DNA from: Actinomadura sp. NBRC 104412
GTDB taxonomy: Bacteria > Actinomycetota > Actinomycetes > Streptosporangiales > Streptosporangiaceae
Assembly (NCBI RefSeq): GCF_030269515.1
Contig: NZ_BSTM01000010.1
Location: 62,001-126,000 of the forward strand
Length of the DNA stretch: 64,000 bases
Reading direction: 5' to 3'
A program made the position numbers and the translations under genes. Below are positions 1 to 11,267 of this stretch, piece by piece (position 1 is the stretch's first letter; the number at the start of each line of letters is the position of its first letter). The notes under the pieces are model-generated. The model saw nothing but the letters and a program-made list of their open reading frames with translations. It was not told the origin of the DNA and ran no database searches.

Positions 1-3000
1 GCGAGGAGCTGGCGCTCACCCCGGCCGACCGGCTGGTGGCTGTGACCACCGTCGCGTTCGACATCGCGGCGCTGGAACTGTACGTGCCGCTGCTCAGCGG
101 CGCCACGGTCGTCCTGGCGGGACGCGCCGCCGTCCGCGACCCGGCCGCGCTCGCCCGGCTGCTGAAGGACGCGACGATCGTCCAGGGCACGCCCTCGCTG
201 CTCGGATCGCTTGACCCGGCGGCGCTCACGGGGCTGCGGGTGCTGGTCGGCGGCGAGGCGCTTCCGCCCGCGCTGGCCGAGACGCTCGGCCGGGTCGCGG
301 CGCGCGCCACCAACGTCTACGGCCCGACCGAGGCGACCATCTGGGCGACGTCCACGGACCTTCCTGCCGAAGGGATCGGGCGTCCGTTCTGGAACACGCG
401 GGCGCACGTCCTCGACGCCTCGCTGCGTCCCGTCCCCGTGGGGATCCCGGGCGAGCTGTACCTGTCGGGGGCGCAGCTCGCTCGCGGCTACGTGGGGCGG
501 CCGGACCTGACCGCCGAGCGTTTCGTGGCCGACCCGTACGGCCCGCCCGGCACCCGCATGTACCGCACGGGGGACCTGGCCCGCTGGAACCGCGACGGAT
601 CCCTGGAGTACCTGGGACGCACCGACGACCAGGTGAAGATCCGCGGGTTCCGGATCGAGCCCGCCGAGGTGCAGGCGGCGCTGGCCGCGTGCCCGGGTGT
701 CGCGCAGGCGGCCGTGGTCGTGCGGGAGGACCGGCCGGGCGACCCGAGCCTGGTCGGCTACTACGTCCCCGGGAGCCCGGTGGAGGAGAGCGCGCTGCGC
801 GACGCGCTCTCCGCGACCCTGCCCGACCACATGCTGCCGAGCGCCCTGGTGGAGCTGGACGCGCTGCCCCGCACCGTCAACGGCAAGCTCGACCGCGCCG
901 CGCTGCCCGCCCCGTCCGTCGAGGCCGGGGTGGGCGGACGGGAGCCCCGGGACGAGCGTGAGGCGTCGCTGTGCGCGCTGTTCGCCGAGACGCTCGGGGC
1001 CGAGCGGGTCGGCATCGACGACGACTTCTTCGCGCTCGGAGGGCATTCGCTGCTGGCGACCAAGCTGGCCGCCCGCGTCCGCGCGGTGATGCGGGCCGAC
1101 CTCACCATCGCCGACGTCTTCGAGGCCCCGACCGTGGCGGCGCTGGCGCCCCGTCTGGTACGGGCGGAGGGCACCCGCGTCCGGGACGTCGTCCGCCCCG
1201 GGATCGTCCCCGCGTCGGCGGCGCAGCGCGGCCTGTGGTTCGAGGAGCGGCTGCGCGGACCGTCGCCCGCCTACGCGCTGCCGCTCGGGCTGCGGCTGCG
1301 CGGAAAGGTCGACCCCGACGCGTTGCGCGCCGCTTTCGGCGACGTGGTCGACCGGCACGAGGCGCTGCGCACGCTGCTGGTCGAGGACGCCGACGGCCTG
1401 CCCGTCCAGAAGATCCTCGACCCGGGAACGGCCGCGCCCTTCGAGGTCGTGGACGCCCGCGGCCGGACGCCCCACCGGCCGGCCCAGGCCGGGGCCGAGG
1501 CCACGGGGCACGTCTTCGACCTGGGCGCCGACCTGCCCATCCGCGCCACCCTGATCCGGACGGGCGACGAGGACTGGGTGCTGGTCCTGCTCCAGCACCA
1601 CGCCGCGGCGGACGAGTGGTCGTTCACCCCGCTGCTGGCCGACCTGTCCCGCGCCTACACCGCGCGGCTGGCCGGGAACGCCCCCGGCTGGGAGCCGCTG
1701 CCCGTCCAGTACGCCGACTACGCGACCTGGCAGCGCCAGGCCCCCGAGCCGCGGGAGGACCTGGAGTTCTGGGAACGGACCCTGGCCGGGCTGCCGGAGG
1801 AGGTCACGTTCCCGCCCGACCGTCCCCGTCCCGCCGAGGCGAGCCACAAGGGCGGGCTGGTGGAGTTCCGGCTGCCGCTCGACGGGGTGCACGACCTGGC
1901 ACGCCGGACCGGCACCAGCGTGTTCATGGTGCTGCACGCCGCCGTGGCCGCGCTGCTCCACCGCTCGGGCGCGGGCGACGACATCGCGCTCGGCTCGCCC
2001 ATCGCGGGACGCGCGGACGACGACCTCACCGACCTGGTCGGCGTGTTCGTCAACCTGCTGGTGCTGCGCACCGACCTGTCCGGCGACCCGACCTTCGCCG
2101 AACTGCTCGACCGGGTGCGCCGCGCCGACCTGGACGCCTTCGCGCACGCGGCGGCGCCGTTCGAGCGCGTGGTGGAGCGGCTGGCGCCGGAGCGCTCGCT
2201 GGCCCGCAGCCCGCTGTTCCAGGTGATGATCGTGCATCAGCGGCTGGACGACGTGCGGCTCGCGCTGCCGGGCGTGCGCGCCGAGCCGTTCCTGCCCGAG
2301 ACCGGCGGGGTCAAGTTCGACCTGGACCTGTACTTCGCCGAGGGCGAGGACGAGGTGGAGGGCTTCGCCGCCTACGCCACCGACCTGTTCGACCGCGAGA
2401 CGGTTGAGGAGCTGCCCGCCCGGCTCGCCGAGCTGCTGGCCCAGGTGACCGCCGACCCCGGACGCCGGCTGTCCACGCTGGGCGGGGAGACGGCGCACCC
2501 GGACACCTCCCGCGAGTTCCCCGTCCGGACGGCGGCCGGACTGGTGGAGGCCCAGGCCGCCCGCACCCCGGACGCGACGGCCGTGGTCTTCGGCGACACG
2601 TCGCTGACCTACGCCGAGCTCGACGAGCGGGCCGAGATCCTGGCCGACCGGCTCGCCGCCGCGGGCGCCGGACCCGAGCAGATCGTCGGGCTGGCGCTGC
2701 CGCGCTCACTCGACCTGGCCGTGGGGCTGCTGGCCGTGCTCAAGACCGGCGCCGCTTACCTGCCCATCGACGTGACCTACCCGAAGGCCCGGATCGAGTT
2801 CATGATCGACACGGCCCGGCCGCTGCTGGTGCTGGGGCTGAGCGATCCGCTCCCGGACGCGATGCCGCGCACCAGGCCGGACGTCCGCCCGGACCACCCC
2901 GCGTACGTCGTCTTCACGTCCGGTTCCACCGGCACGCCCAAGGCCGTCGTCGGCACGCAGCGGGCCCTGGCCAACCGGCTCGCGTGGGGCATGGAGCTCA

Positions 3001-6000
3001 CCGAGCCGGGCGGCGTGCGGGCCGCCAAGAGCTCGCCCGCGTTCATCGACGGCACCACCGAGCTGCTCGGCGGCCTGGTCAACGGCGACACCGTGGTCAT
3101 CGCCGACGACGCCACCGCCACCGACCCGCTCGCCCTCACCGCGTTCCTCGACCGGCACGGGATCGGCACGGTCACGCTCGTCCCGAGCCTGCTGTCCGCG
3201 CTGCTGGAGACCGGGCCGCCCGCCACGGTGCGCACCTGGATCAGCAGCGGTGAGGCGCTGCCCGCGGCGCTGGCCGGGCGTGCCCCGGGCCGCCTGGTCA
3301 ACCTCTACGGCTGCTCCGAGGCGGCGGGCGACAGCCTGGTCGCCGAGGGCGCGGGCGGGCTGGTCCCCATCGCCAACACCAGGGCGTACGTGCTGGACTC
3401 CGCGCTCCGCGAGGTCCCGGTCGGCGAGCTGTACCTGGCGGGGGACGGCCTGGCCCGCGGCTACCTCGGGGATCCGGCGCGCACCGCCGAGCGGTTCGTC
3501 GCCGACCCGTTCGGGCCGCCGGGTTCGCGGCTCTACCGGACGGGCGACCGGGTGCGGCGCCGCCGCGACGGCTCGCTGGAGTTCCTGGGACGCGCCGACG
3601 ACCAGCTCACGCTGCGCGGCTTCCGGATCGAGCCGGGGGAGATCGAGGCCGTCCTCGCCGCGCAGCCCGGCGTCCGCCAGGCCGCCGTCGGGCTCGCCGG
3701 GGGATCCGGGGGGTCCGGGCCGCGGCTCGTCGGCTACGTCACCGGTGAGGCCGGTGACCCGGACGGGCTGCTCGACCGGCTGCGGGCGCTGCTGCCCGGC
3801 TATCTCGTCCCGTCCGAGCTGGTCGTGCTGGACGCGCTGCCGCTCAACCCGAACGGCAAGGTGGACCGGCGCGCCCTGCCCGAGCCCGGACGGCGGCCCG
3901 GCGCGGGCCGTCCGCCGCGCACCGGGCGCGAGCTGGTCCTGGCCGGGCTCGCCGGCCGCCTGCTGGGCCGCGGCGACCTGGCCGCCGACGACGACTTCTT
4001 CCGCGCCGGGGGCGACAGCATCAGCGCGGCCCTGCTGGTGGCCCGTGCCCGCCGCGCCGGGCTGGAGTTCACCCTCCGGGACGTCTTCCGCCTGCGCACG
4101 ATCGAGGCCCTGGCCGCCGCCACGACCGCGGCCACCGCCGGACCGGTCTCCGTGCAGGAGGAGGAGCCGGCGGAGCTGCCGCTGTCGCCGCTCCAGGAGG
4201 GCCTGCTCTTCCACCTGATGATGGCGGGCGAGGGCCGCGACATCTACGTGCAGCAGGCCGTGGTGGAGCTGGCCGGTCCGGTGGACCCGGAACGGATGGC
4301 CGCCGCCGCGCGGGGCGTCCTGGAGAAGTACCCGAACCTGCGGGCCGGATTCCGTGTGGACGGTGCCCGCACCGTCCAGTTCGTCCCGGACGAGGTCGAG
4401 CCGCATTGGACGTTCGCGGAGGTCGGCAGTGAGAACGAGCTGGAGGCGTTCATCGAGGCGCAGCGCGCCCGGCCGTTCGACCCCGGGAAGCCACCGCTGA
4501 TCCGGTTCGGGCTGGCCCGGCTCGGGGAGCGCGACCACCGGCTGGTGCTGACCTCGGAGCTGATCCTGCTGGACGGATGGTCGGGCGGGCTCCTGGTCAC
4601 CTCGCTCCTCGACTTCTACACCGACGCCGCCGCGGAGGCCGCCCGCCCGGTGCCGTCCTTCCGCGCCTACCTGGACTGGGTGAACGGCCGCGACCGGCGG
4701 GAGTCGATCGACGCCTGGCGCCGCGAGCTGGACGGGTTCGACGAGCCCGCGCTGCTGCGTCCCGGCCTGCTGGACCGGGCCGCCGACCTGTCCACGGCGG
4801 GCGAGGTGCGCCGCGACCTGCCCGCCGGGCTCGCGGAACGGCTGGACGCGGTGGCGCGCGAGACCGGTGTCACCCCGGGCACGCTGTTCGAGACCGCGTG
4901 GGGCCTGGTGCTGATGGGCCTGACCGGGCGTGACGACGTGGTGTTCGGCGTCTCGGTGTCGGGCCGCAACCCCGGGGTCGAGGGCGTCGAGTCGATCGTC
5001 GGCCTGCTGTTCAACACGATCCCGGTCCGCGTGCGCGCGGGCGCCGCCGACCCGCTCGCCGCGGTGCTGGCACGCGTCCAGGCGTCCCGGTCGGAGCTGT
5101 TCGACCACGACCATGTGGCGCTCGCCGACGTCCAGCGCGCCACCGGCCTGGGGACGCTGTTCGACACGCTGTTCGTCTTCCAGAACTTCCCGGGCATGCC
5201 CACCGGCCGCGGCTTCGGCCCGGACGGCGACCTGCGGGTGCTGGGCCGCGAGGTCCGGGACGCCACGCACTACCCGATCACGATGGTGGTCGAGCCGGGC
5301 GCCGGGCTGCGCGTCATGTACCGGGGCGACGCCTTCACCGAGGCCGAGACCCGGCGGATCACCGACCGGTACGTGCGCGTCCTCGAGCAGCTCGCCGCCG
5401 ACCCGGCGACGCCGTGCCACCGGCTGGACATGCTCGTCCCCGAGGAGCACGACCGGCTGCGCCGCGACTGGGCCGAGGCGGAGAAGCCCGTGCCGGAACT
5501 GACCGTCGCGGAACTGCTGGCCGAGCAGGCGGCCCGCGCCCCGGACCGGACGGCCCTGGTGTCGCCGCCCGACGTCTCCCTCACCTACGGCGAGCTGAAC
5601 GCGCAGGTCAACCGGCTGGCGCGGCTGCTGCGGCGGCATGGCGCCGGTCCCGAACGGGTCGTCGCGCTCGCCCTGCCCCGCTCGGCCGAGATGGTCGTCG
5701 CCCTGTTCGCGGTGCTGCGCACCGGCGCCGCGTACCTGCCGCTGGAGCTGGACTACCCCGCCGACCGGCTCGGCTACATGCTCGCCGACGCCGGCCCCGT
5801 CTGCATGGTGTCGCACGCGCCGATCGCCGCCGGGCTCCCCTTCGACGGCCCGGTGATCGAACTGGACGAGCCCGCCGTCCGGGACGCCCTGCGCGACCTG
5901 CCCGGCCACGACCTGGAACCCGGCGAGCTGCCCGGCTTCGCCCCCGGCACGCCCGGACGCATGGACCGTCCCGCGTACGTCATCTACACCTCCGGCTCGA

Positions 6001-9000
6001 CCGGACGGCCCAAGGGCGTGGTCACCCCGTACCGGGGCCTGACCAACATGCAGTACAACCACCGCGCCAACATCTTCGACCCGGTGGTGGCCTCGGCGGG
6101 CGGGCGCGGGCTGCGCATCGCGCACACCGTGTCGTTCTCCTTCGACATGTCGTGGGAGGAGCTGCTGTGGCTGATCGAGGGCCACGAGGTGCACGTCTGC
6201 GACGAGGATCTGCGCCGCGACGCCGAGGCGCTGACCGCGTACCTGCGGCGGCACCGCATCGACGTCATCAACGTGACCCCGACCTACGCGCAGCACCTCC
6301 TCGACGAGGGCCTGCTGGACGGCACCGCGCACCGGCCGCCCCTGGTGCTGCTCGGCGGCGAGGCCGTCCCGCCCTCGGTGTGGGAGCGGCTGGCCGAGGC
6401 GGACGGCGTGCTCGGATACAACCTGTACGGGCCGACCGAGTACACCATCAACACGCTGGGCGGCGGCACCGAGGACAGCGCCACTCCCACGGTCGGCAAG
6501 CCGATCTGGAACACCCGCGGCTACGTGCTGGACCGCTGGCTGCGTCCCGTCCCGCAGGGCGCGCCCGGCGAGCTGTACATCGCGGGCGCCGGGCTGGCCC
6601 GCGGCTACCTCGGCCGCCCCGACCTGACCGCCGAGCGCTTCGTCGCCGACCCGTTCGACACGTCCGGCGGGGGCCGCATGTACCGGACGGGCGACCTGGT
6701 CAGGGTGCGCGAGGACGGCAACATCGACTTCCTGGGCCGCACCGACGACCAGGTGAAGATCCGCGGCTACCGGGTGGAGCTCGCGGAGGTCGAGGCCGCG
6801 CTGGCCGCCGAGCCGGGCGTGGCACAGGCCGCCGTCGTGGTCGCCGGAGGGACCGGCGAGGCGGACGCCGGGCGGCTGATCGGGTACGTGGTGCCGGACG
6901 GCTCCCGCGAGGGGATCGCCGAGGAGCAGGTCGCCGAGTGGCGGCAGATCTACGACGCCGAGTACACCGAGGTGGGCACGGCCGTCCACGCGGAGGAGTT
7001 CGCCGGCTGGGACTCCAGCTACGACGGCGCCCCGATCCCGCTGGACGACATGCGCGAATGGCGGGAGACGACCGTCGAGCGGATCCGCGCGCTGAACCCG
7101 CGCCGCGTCCTGGAGATCGGCGTCGGGACGGGCCTGCTGCTGACCCGGCTCGCGCCCGACTGCGAGGAGTACCACGGCACCGACTTCTCCGCGCCGGTCA
7201 TCGCCAAGCTGGAGGCCGACCTCGGCCCGGACACCAACGTCCGGCTGAGCCGCCGTCCCGCGCACGACCTGGCCGGCCTGCCGGAGGAGCACTTCGACAC
7301 GGTCGTCATCAACTCGGTCGTCCAGTACTTCCCCGGACCCGGCTACCTGGCCGACGTGATCGAGAAGGCGATGCGGCTGCTGGCGCCGGGCGGCGCACTG
7401 TTCATCGGCGACGTGCGCGACCTGCGCTCGGTCCGCGCCTTCCACGCCGCGATCCAGCTCGGACGGGGCGGCGAGGTGGACCTGGCCGCGGTCGACAGGG
7501 CCGTCCGGATGGAGAAGGAACTGCTGCTCGACCCGGCGTTCTTCGCCTCGTTGGAGGGACCGGCCCGGGTCGAGGCGCGCACCAAGCGCGGCGTCCACCA
7601 TAACGAGCTGACCCGCCACCGGTACGACGTCGTGCTGTGGAAGGCGCCGTCGCCGCACGACCCGCCGGAGACGCCGGTCGTCGACTACACCGGGCCGGAC
7701 GACCTGTCCGCCGAAGGGCCGCTGCGCGTGCGCGGGATCCCCGACCCGCGGCTGTCCGGTGAGCTCGCCGCGCTCCGGGCGCTGGAGGCCGGCGCGGGCC
7801 CCGACGAGGCGCGCGAGCTGCTACGGGCCGAACCCGAAGGCGTCGAGCCCGAGACCCTGTACGCCATCGACCCGGGTGTCGTGACGACCCCGTCGGACCA
7901 GGTCGGCCGGTACGACGCCGTCTTCGGCGGCGGCGACGCGTCCCTGCCCGGGACCGGCCCCAGCGCCTCGCACGCCAACAACCCGGCCGCCGCCCGGGAC
8001 CACGGCGTGCTGGCCGCCCGCGTCCGGGAAGGGCTCAAGCGGACGCTCCCCGGCTACATGGTGCCCAGCGCGATCGTCACCCTCGACGCCCTGCCGCTGA
8101 CGGTCAACGGCAAGCTCGACCGGCGCGCCCTGCCGGACCCGGCGGGGGCGTCCGGCGGCGGGCCGCGCACCTCGGGACGGCCGCCCCGCACCCCGGTCGA
8201 ACGGCTGCTGTGCAGGCTGTTCGGCGAGGTCCTGGACGTCACGAACGTCGGTATCGACGACGACTTCTTCGACCTGGGCGGGCACTCGCTGCTGGCGACC
8301 CGCCTCGTCGGGCGGGCCCGCGCCGTGCTGCGCACCGAGCTGGCCATCCGCGACCTGTTCGAGACGCCGACGGTGGCCGGCCTGGCGGAACGCGTCCACC
8401 AGAAGGCGGAGAACGAGCTGCGTCCCGCCCTGACGCCCCGGGAACGGCCCGAGCGTGTCCCGCTGTCGTTCGCGCAGCGCCGTCTGTGGATGCTCGACCA
8501 GCTCCTGCGCGAGGACGACGGGCCGCGCGACGCCTACCACCTGCCGCTGGCCGTCCGCCTGCGCGGAGACCTGGACAGGGCGGCGCTGGAGGCGGCGATC
8601 GGCGACGTGGTCGCGCGGCACGAAAGCCTGCGGACGGTGTTCGCCGAGCACGACGGCGTCCCGTACCAGCGGATCCTCCCGCCGGACGAGGCACGGCCCG
8701 CGCTGGAGATCGCGACCTGCCCGCCCGAGGAGGTGATCGCGCGGCCGTTCGACCTGTCCCGCGACCTCCCGCTGCGGGTGACCGTCTTCCCCGAGGGCGA
8801 GGACGAGCATCTGCTGCTGGCCGTCTTCCACCACATCGCGTTCGACGAGTGGTCGTTCGGGCCGTTCGCGAGGGACGTGGCGGAGGCGTACACGGCACGG
8901 CTCGGCGGCACGGCGCCCGCCTGGGAGCCTCCGCCCGTCCAGTACGCCGACTACACGCTGTGGCAGCGCGAGCTGCTCGGCGACCCCCTCGACCCGGGCT

Positions 9001-10028
9001 CGCCGCACGCCCGTCAGCTCGCGTACTGGACGCGGGCGCTGGCCGGCCTGCCCGAGGAGATCCCGCTGCCGGTGGACCGGCCGCGTCCCCCCACGGTCGG
9101 GCAGCGCGGCGCCACGCTCACGACCGACCTGCCGCCCGCGCTCGTCGACGGGCTGCGCAAGGTCGCGCGGGCGCACGGCGCCACGATGTTCATGGTGTGC
9201 CAGGCCGCGGTCGCCGCGCTGCTGCACGGCACCGGAGCGGGCGACGACATCCCGCTCGGCAGCCCCGTCGCGGGCCGCACCGACGACGCGGCGGGCGACC
9301 TGGTCGGGTTCTTCGTCAACACGCTGGTGCTGCGCGCCGACCTGTCCGGCGAGCCGACGTTCGCGGACCTGCTCGGACGGGTCAGGCAGGCCGTGGTCAC
9401 CGGGCTGGCCAACCAGGACCTGCCGTTCGAGGCGGTGGTGGAGGCGCTGCGCCCGCCCCGCGTCCCCGGCCGCAACCCGCTGTTCCAGGTGATGGTCGGG
9501 TACGAGAACCAGGGCGTCGGCGATGTCGGGTTCCCGGGGCTGGAGCAGCGGGAGGCGCTGTTCGGTCCCGGGGCCGCCAAGTTCGACCTCGACTTCATCT
9601 TCCGCGAAGGCCCCGGATCCTCGCTCCGGCTGATCGTGGACTACTCGGCCGACCTGTTCGACGCGCCCACCATCGGCACGCTCGCCGACGGGCTGCTCGG
9701 CCTCATGGACACCGTCGCCACCGACCCCGGCGTCGCCGTGCGCTCACTGCCGTCCGTCCTGCGCGCGCGGAGCGTCACCTCGGCGGAGGCCGCGGTCACG
9801 GGCCCGCGGGACGGCGACCGCGAGGCCGCGTTCTGCCGGATCTTCGCCGAGGAGCTGGGCGTGGACGAGGTGGGCCCCGACGACGACTTCTTCGACCTGG
9901 GCGGCCACTCGCTGCTGGCGATGCGGCTGGTGCGCAGGCTGCGGCGGGAGCCCGGCTGCGCCGACCTCAAGATCGCCACGCTGCTGGCGGCGCCCACCGT
10001 CGCCCGGCTGCTGGACCGGCTCGCATGA
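1..10028 (+). CDS. Siderophore-type nonribosomal peptide synthetase, 5' end outside window
   Basis: The reading frame is open from base 3. Domain order by nucleotide: A1 without its N-terminal third (to about 900), PCP1 (GGHSL near 1040), C1 (about 1200-2400), A2 (2520-3890), PCP2 (GGDSI near 4010), C2 (4170-5400), A3 (5500-8140) interrupted by an N-methyltransferase (6920-7640, VLEIGVGTG), PCP3 (near 8270), C3 (8450-9720) and PCP4 (9810-10025). There is no epimerase or thioesterase. Pocket residues read by eye: A1 D-I-L-Q-L-G-V-I-W-K, close to the Gly signature; A2 I-D-T-T-I-S-L-G-D-K, close to the beta-Ala signature; A3 D-M-E-N-L-G-L-I-N-K, the hydroxyornithine signature. C2 lacks the catalytic His pair. 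The final C-PCP has no A domain. Downstream genes supply hydroxyornithine, iron uptake and release. The product resembles madurastatin (inference). Confidence 0.95.
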   Translation, partial: EELALTPADRLVAVTTVAFDIAALELYVPLLSGATVVLAGRAAVRDPAALARLLKDATIVQGTPSLLGSLDPAALTGLRVLVGGEALPPALAETLGRVAARATNVYGPTEATIWATSTDLPAEGIGRPFWNTRAHVLDASLRPVPVGIPGELYLSGAQLARGYVGRPDLTAERFVADPYGPPGTRMYRTGDLARWNRDGSLEYLGRTDDQVKIRGFRIEPAEVQAALAACPGVAQAAVVVREDRPGDPSLVGYYVPGSPVEESALRDALSATLPDHMLPSALVELDALPRTVNGKLDRAALPAPSVEAGVGGREPRDEREASLCALFAETLGAERVGIDDDFFALGGHSLLATKLAARVRAVMRADLTIADVFEAPTVAALAPRLVRAEGTRVRDVVRPGIVPASAAQRGLWFEERLRGPSPAYALPLGLRLRGKVDPDALRAAFGDVVDRHEALRTLLVEDADGLPVQKILDPGTAAPFEVVDARGRTPHRPAQAGAEATGHVFDLGADLPIRATLIRTGDEDWVLVLLQHHAAADEWSFTPLLADLSRAYTARLAGNAPGWEPLPVQYADYATWQRQAPEPREDLEFWERTLAGLPEEVTFPPDRPRPAEASHKGGLVEFRLPLDGVHDLARRTGTSVFMVLHAAVAALLHRSGAGDDIALGSPIAGRADDDLTDLVGVFVNLLVLRTDLSGDPTFAELLDRVRRADLDAFAHAAAPFERVVERLAPERSLARSPLFQVMIVHQRLDDVRLALPGVRAEPFLPETGGVKFDLDLYFAEGEDEVEGFAAYATDLFDRETVEELPARLAELLAQVTADPGRRLSTLGGETAHPDTSREFPVRTAAGLVEAQAARTPDATAVVFGDTSLTYAELDERAEILADRLAAAGAGPEQIVGLALPRSLDLAVGLLAVLKTGAAYLPIDVTYPKARIEFMIDTARPLLVLGLSDPLPDAMPRTRPDVRPDHPAYVVFTSGSTGTPKAVVGTQRALANRLAWGMELTEPGGVRAAKSSPAFIDGTTELLGGLVNGDTVVIADDATATDPLALTAFLDRHGIGTVTLVPSLLSALLETGPPATVRTWISSGEALPAALAGRAPGRLVNLYGCSEAAGDSLVAEGAGGLVPIANTRAYVLDSALREVPVGELYLAGDGLARGYLGDPARTAERFVADPFGPPGSRLYRTGDRVRRRRDGSLEFLGRADDQLTLRGFRIEPGEIEAVLAAQPGVRQAAVGLAGGSGGSGPRLVGYVTGEAGDPDGLLDRLRALLPGYLVPSELVVLDALPLNPNGKVDRRALPEPGRRPGAGRPPRTGRELVLAGLAGRLLGRGDLAADDDFFRAGGDSISAALLVARARRAGLEFTLRDVFRLRTIEALAAATTAATAGPVSVQEEEPAELPLSPLQEGLLFHLMMAGEGRDIYVQQAVVELAGPVDPERMAAAARGVLEKYPNLRAGFRVDGARTVQFVPDEVEPHWTFAEVGSENELEAFIEAQRARPFDPGKPPLIRFGLARLGERDHRLVLTSELILLDGWSGGLLVTSLLDFYTDAAAEAARPVPSFRAYLDWVNGRDRRESIDAWRRELDGFDEPALLRPGLLDRAADLSTAGEVRRDLPAGLAERLDAVARETGVTPGTLFETAWGLVLMGLTGRDDVVFGVSVSGRNPGVEGVESIVGLLFNTIPVRVRAGAADPLAAVLARVQASRSELFDHDHVALADVQRATGLGTLFDTLFVFQNFPGMPTGRGFGPDGDLRVLGREVRDATHYPITMVVEPGAGLRVMYRGDAFTEAETRRITDRYVRVLEQLAADPATPCHRLDMLVPEEHDRLRRDWAEAEKPVPELTVAELLAEQAARAPDRTALVSPPDVSLTYGELNAQVNRLARLLRRHGAGPERVVALALPRSAEMVVALFAVLRTGAAYLPLELDYPADRLGYMLADAGPVCMVSHAPIAAGLPFDGPVIELDEPAVRDALRDLPGHDLEPGELPGFAPGTPGRMDRPAYVIYTSGSTGRPKGVVTPYRGLTNMQYNHRANIFDPVVASAGGRGLRIAHTVSFSFDMSWEELLWLIEGHEVHVCDEDLRRDAEALTAYLRRHRIDVINVTPTYAQHLLDEGLLDGTAHRPPLVLLGGEAVPPSVWERLAEADGVLGYNLYGPTEYTINTLGGGTEDSATPTVGKPIWNTRGYVLDRWLRPVPQGAPGELYIAGAGLARGYLGRPDLTAERFVADPFDTSGGGRMYRTGDLVRVREDGNIDFLGRTDDQVKIRGYRVELAEVEAALAAEPGVAQAAVVVAGGTGEADAGRLIGYVVPDGSREGIAEEQVAEWRQIYDAEYTEVGTAVHAEEFAGWDSSYDGAPIPLDDMREWRETTVERIRALNPRRVLEIGVGTGLLLTRLAPDCEEYHGTDFSAPVIAKLEADLGPDTNVRLSRRPAHDLAGLPEEHFDTVVINSVVQYFPGPGYLADVIEKAMRLLAPGGALFIGDVRDLRSVRAFHAAIQLGRGGEVDLAAVDRAVRMEKELLLDPAFFASLEGPARVEARTKRGVHHNELTRHRYDVVLWKAPSPHDPPETPVVDYTGPDDLSAEGPLRVRGIPDPRLSGELAALRALEAGAGPDEARELLRAEPEGVEPETLYAIDPGVVTTPSDQVGRYDAVFGGGDASLPGTGPSASHANNPAAARDHGVLAARVREGLKRTLPGYMVPSAIVTLDALPLTVNGKLDRRALPDPAGASGGGPRTSGRPPRTPVERLLCRLFGEVLDVTNVGIDDDFFDLGGHSLLATRLVGRARAVLRTELAIRDLFETPTVAGLAERVHQKAENELRPALTPRERPERVPLSFAQRRLWMLDQLLREDDGPRDAYHLPLAVRLRGDLDRAALEAAIGDVVARHESLRTVFAEHDGVPYQRILPPDEARPALEIATCPPEEVIARPFDLSRDLPLRVTVFPEGEDEHLLLAVFHHIAFDEWSFGPFARDVAEAYTARLGGTAPAWEPPPVQYADYTLWQRELLGDPLDPGSPHARQLAYWTRALAGLPEEIPLPVDRPRPPTVGQRGATLTTDLPPALVDGLRKVARAHGATMFMVCQAAVAALLHGTGAGDDIPLGSPVAGRTDDAAGDLVGFFVNTLVLRADLSGEPTFADLLGRVRQAVVTGLANQDLPFEAVVEALRPPRVPGRNPLFQVMVGYENQGVGDVGFPGLEQREALFGPGAAKFDLDFIFREGPGSSLRLIVDYSADLFDAPTIGTLADGLLGLMDTVATDPGVAVRSLPSVLRARSVTSAEAAVTGPRDGDREAAFCRIFAEELGVDEVGPDDDFFDLGGHSLLAMRLVRRLRREPGCADLKIATLLAAPTVARLLDRLA

Positions 10029-10183
10029 GCCCGGCGAGCCGGCCCGGGCGCGACAGACCACCCCGGAACCGGTCCGGGACCGATCACCCCGTGTCAGGAA
10101 GGACGACCCATATGCGCGGAACCATTGTGGAGGGGCGACCCACCACGCCCCCCACGCCAACCGCGAGAGAAGGCGCCTCATGG

Positions 10184-11179
10184 ATGCGCCGATTGACCGC
10201 CGCCTGTGCTCTTCTCCTGAGCCTCGGACTGGTGGCGGCGTGCGGTGACGACGAGCCCGCCGAGACCTCCTCCGGAGGCCAGGGCGCCGGAAACTACCCG
10301 GTCACGATCACCCACAAGCTCGGCACCACGACCATCAAGGAGGCGCCCACGCGCATCGTGGCGCTCGGGGAGGTCGACCAGGACGCCCTGCTCGCCCTCG
10401 GCGTCCAGCCGGTCGGGATGACCGAGCTGACCGGCGTCCAGAAGGACGGGCTCGCGCCCTGGTCCGCGCCCAAGATCACCGGCACGCGGCCCAAGCTGCT
10501 GAAGATCGGCGACTCCGGCTTCAACCTGGAGGAGATCGCCGCGCTCAAGCCCGATCTGATCCTCGCCGCCGGCGACTTCACCATCGACAAGGAGTACGCC
10601 AAGCTCTCCAAGCTGGCGCCGACCACCGCGTACCAGACCGGCCCCGCCGAGGACACCTGGCAGCAGATCACCCGGCAGGTCGCGCAGGCGGTCGGGCGGA
10701 AGGCGGACGGCGACCGGCTGGTCGCCGACGTGGAGGCCAAGATCGCCTCGGTGCGGACGACGCATCCGCAGCTCGTCGGGAAGGGCTTCGCGCTCACCAG
10801 CATCATGCCGAACGGGAACATCGGCGTGATGAAGTCCAAGGACGACATCTCCGTCAAGCTGCTGGAGCAGTTCGGGATGACGCTGCCCGACACCCTCGCC
10901 AAGCTGCCCGGCGAGGGCTTCGCCGCGGAGCTGAGCATGGAGAAGGTCTCGACCCTGGACGTCGACGTCCTGCTCAGCCACTACAACGACGACCCCGCCA
11001 CACAGCGGAAGGTCGAGGGCAACAAGCTCTTCTCCGGCCTGGACGTGGTGAAGCGCGGCTCGTACGTGCCGCTGGACCTCAGGTCGTTCTGGCCGCTGCG
11101 CACCCCCACCGCCCTGGCCGCACCGTACGTGGTCGACCAGGTCGTACCGAAGATCGCCGCGGCCGCCGGCAAGGCGTGA
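10184..11179 (+). CDS. Ferri-siderophore ABC transporter substrate-binding lipoprotein
   Basis: A FecB/FepB-type periplasmic binding protein of 331 residues that should capture the iron-loaded siderophore outside the membrane. The N-terminus is a lipoprotein signal peptide ending in the lipobox LVAAC, with the Cys about 20 residues in. The family's early segment (APTRIVALGEVDQDALLALG) and the central helix region are present. The chosen start puts the signal peptide at the N-terminus. An in-frame ATG at 10112 has a stronger ribosome site (AGGAAGGA) but would add 24 unusual residues ahead of the signal. It follows the NRPS on the same strand, and no permease or ATPase gene is visible here, so those subunits must be encoded elsewhere. 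Confidence 0.9.
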   Translation: MRRLTAACALLLSLGLVAACGDDEPAETSSGGQGAGNYPVTITHKLGTTTIKEAPTRIVALGEVDQDALLALGVQPVGMTELTGVQKDGLAPWSAPKITGTRPKLLKIGDSGFNLEEIAALKPDLILAAGDFTIDKEYAKLSKLAPTTAYQTGPAEDTWQQITRQVAQAVGRKADGDRLVADVEAKIASVRTTHPQLVGKGFALTSIMPNGNIGVMKSKDDISVKLLEQFGMTLPDTLAKLPGEGFAAELSMEKVSTLDVDVLLSHYNDDPATQRKVEGNKLFSGLDVVKRGSYVPLDLRSFWPLRTPTALAAPYVVDQVVPKIAAAAGKA

Positions 11180-11199
11180 CCGGCGGGCGCACCCGATCT

Positions 11200-11239
11200 C
11201 CCCTCCGCGGCCGACCGGGGCTGGACGGCCGCGGAGGGG
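11200..11239 (+). terminator. Strong hairpin between lipoprotein and monooxygenase genes
   Basis: A perfect 14-bp inverted repeat (CCCCTCCGCGGCCG and its complement) encloses a 12-base loop, about 20 bases after the lipoprotein stop and 28 bases before the monooxygenase start. No T-run follows. It may be an actinobacterial intrinsic terminator or an attenuating or stabilising stem within the siderophore operon. Confidence 0.65.
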
Positions 11240-11267
11240 TTCCGCAGGACTACCAAGAGAGGCGCAA

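Noticed and set aside
4170..5400. C2 read as an epimerase domain because PCP2 has GGDSI
   Set aside because: The region has [10 protein letters not shown] and DGWS, which belong to condensation domains; epimerase motifs were not seen.
2706..7658. A 1650-codon open frame on the minus strand
   Set aside because: It lies wholly opposite the NRPS and has the low-complexity Arg/Gly/Gln/Val-rich composition of a GC-rich antisense frame, with no recognisable domain.
10112..10184. ATG with a strong ribosome site as the lipoprotein start
   Set aside because: It would place 24 Pro/Thr-rich residues before a complete signal peptide. The site is noted as an alternative only.
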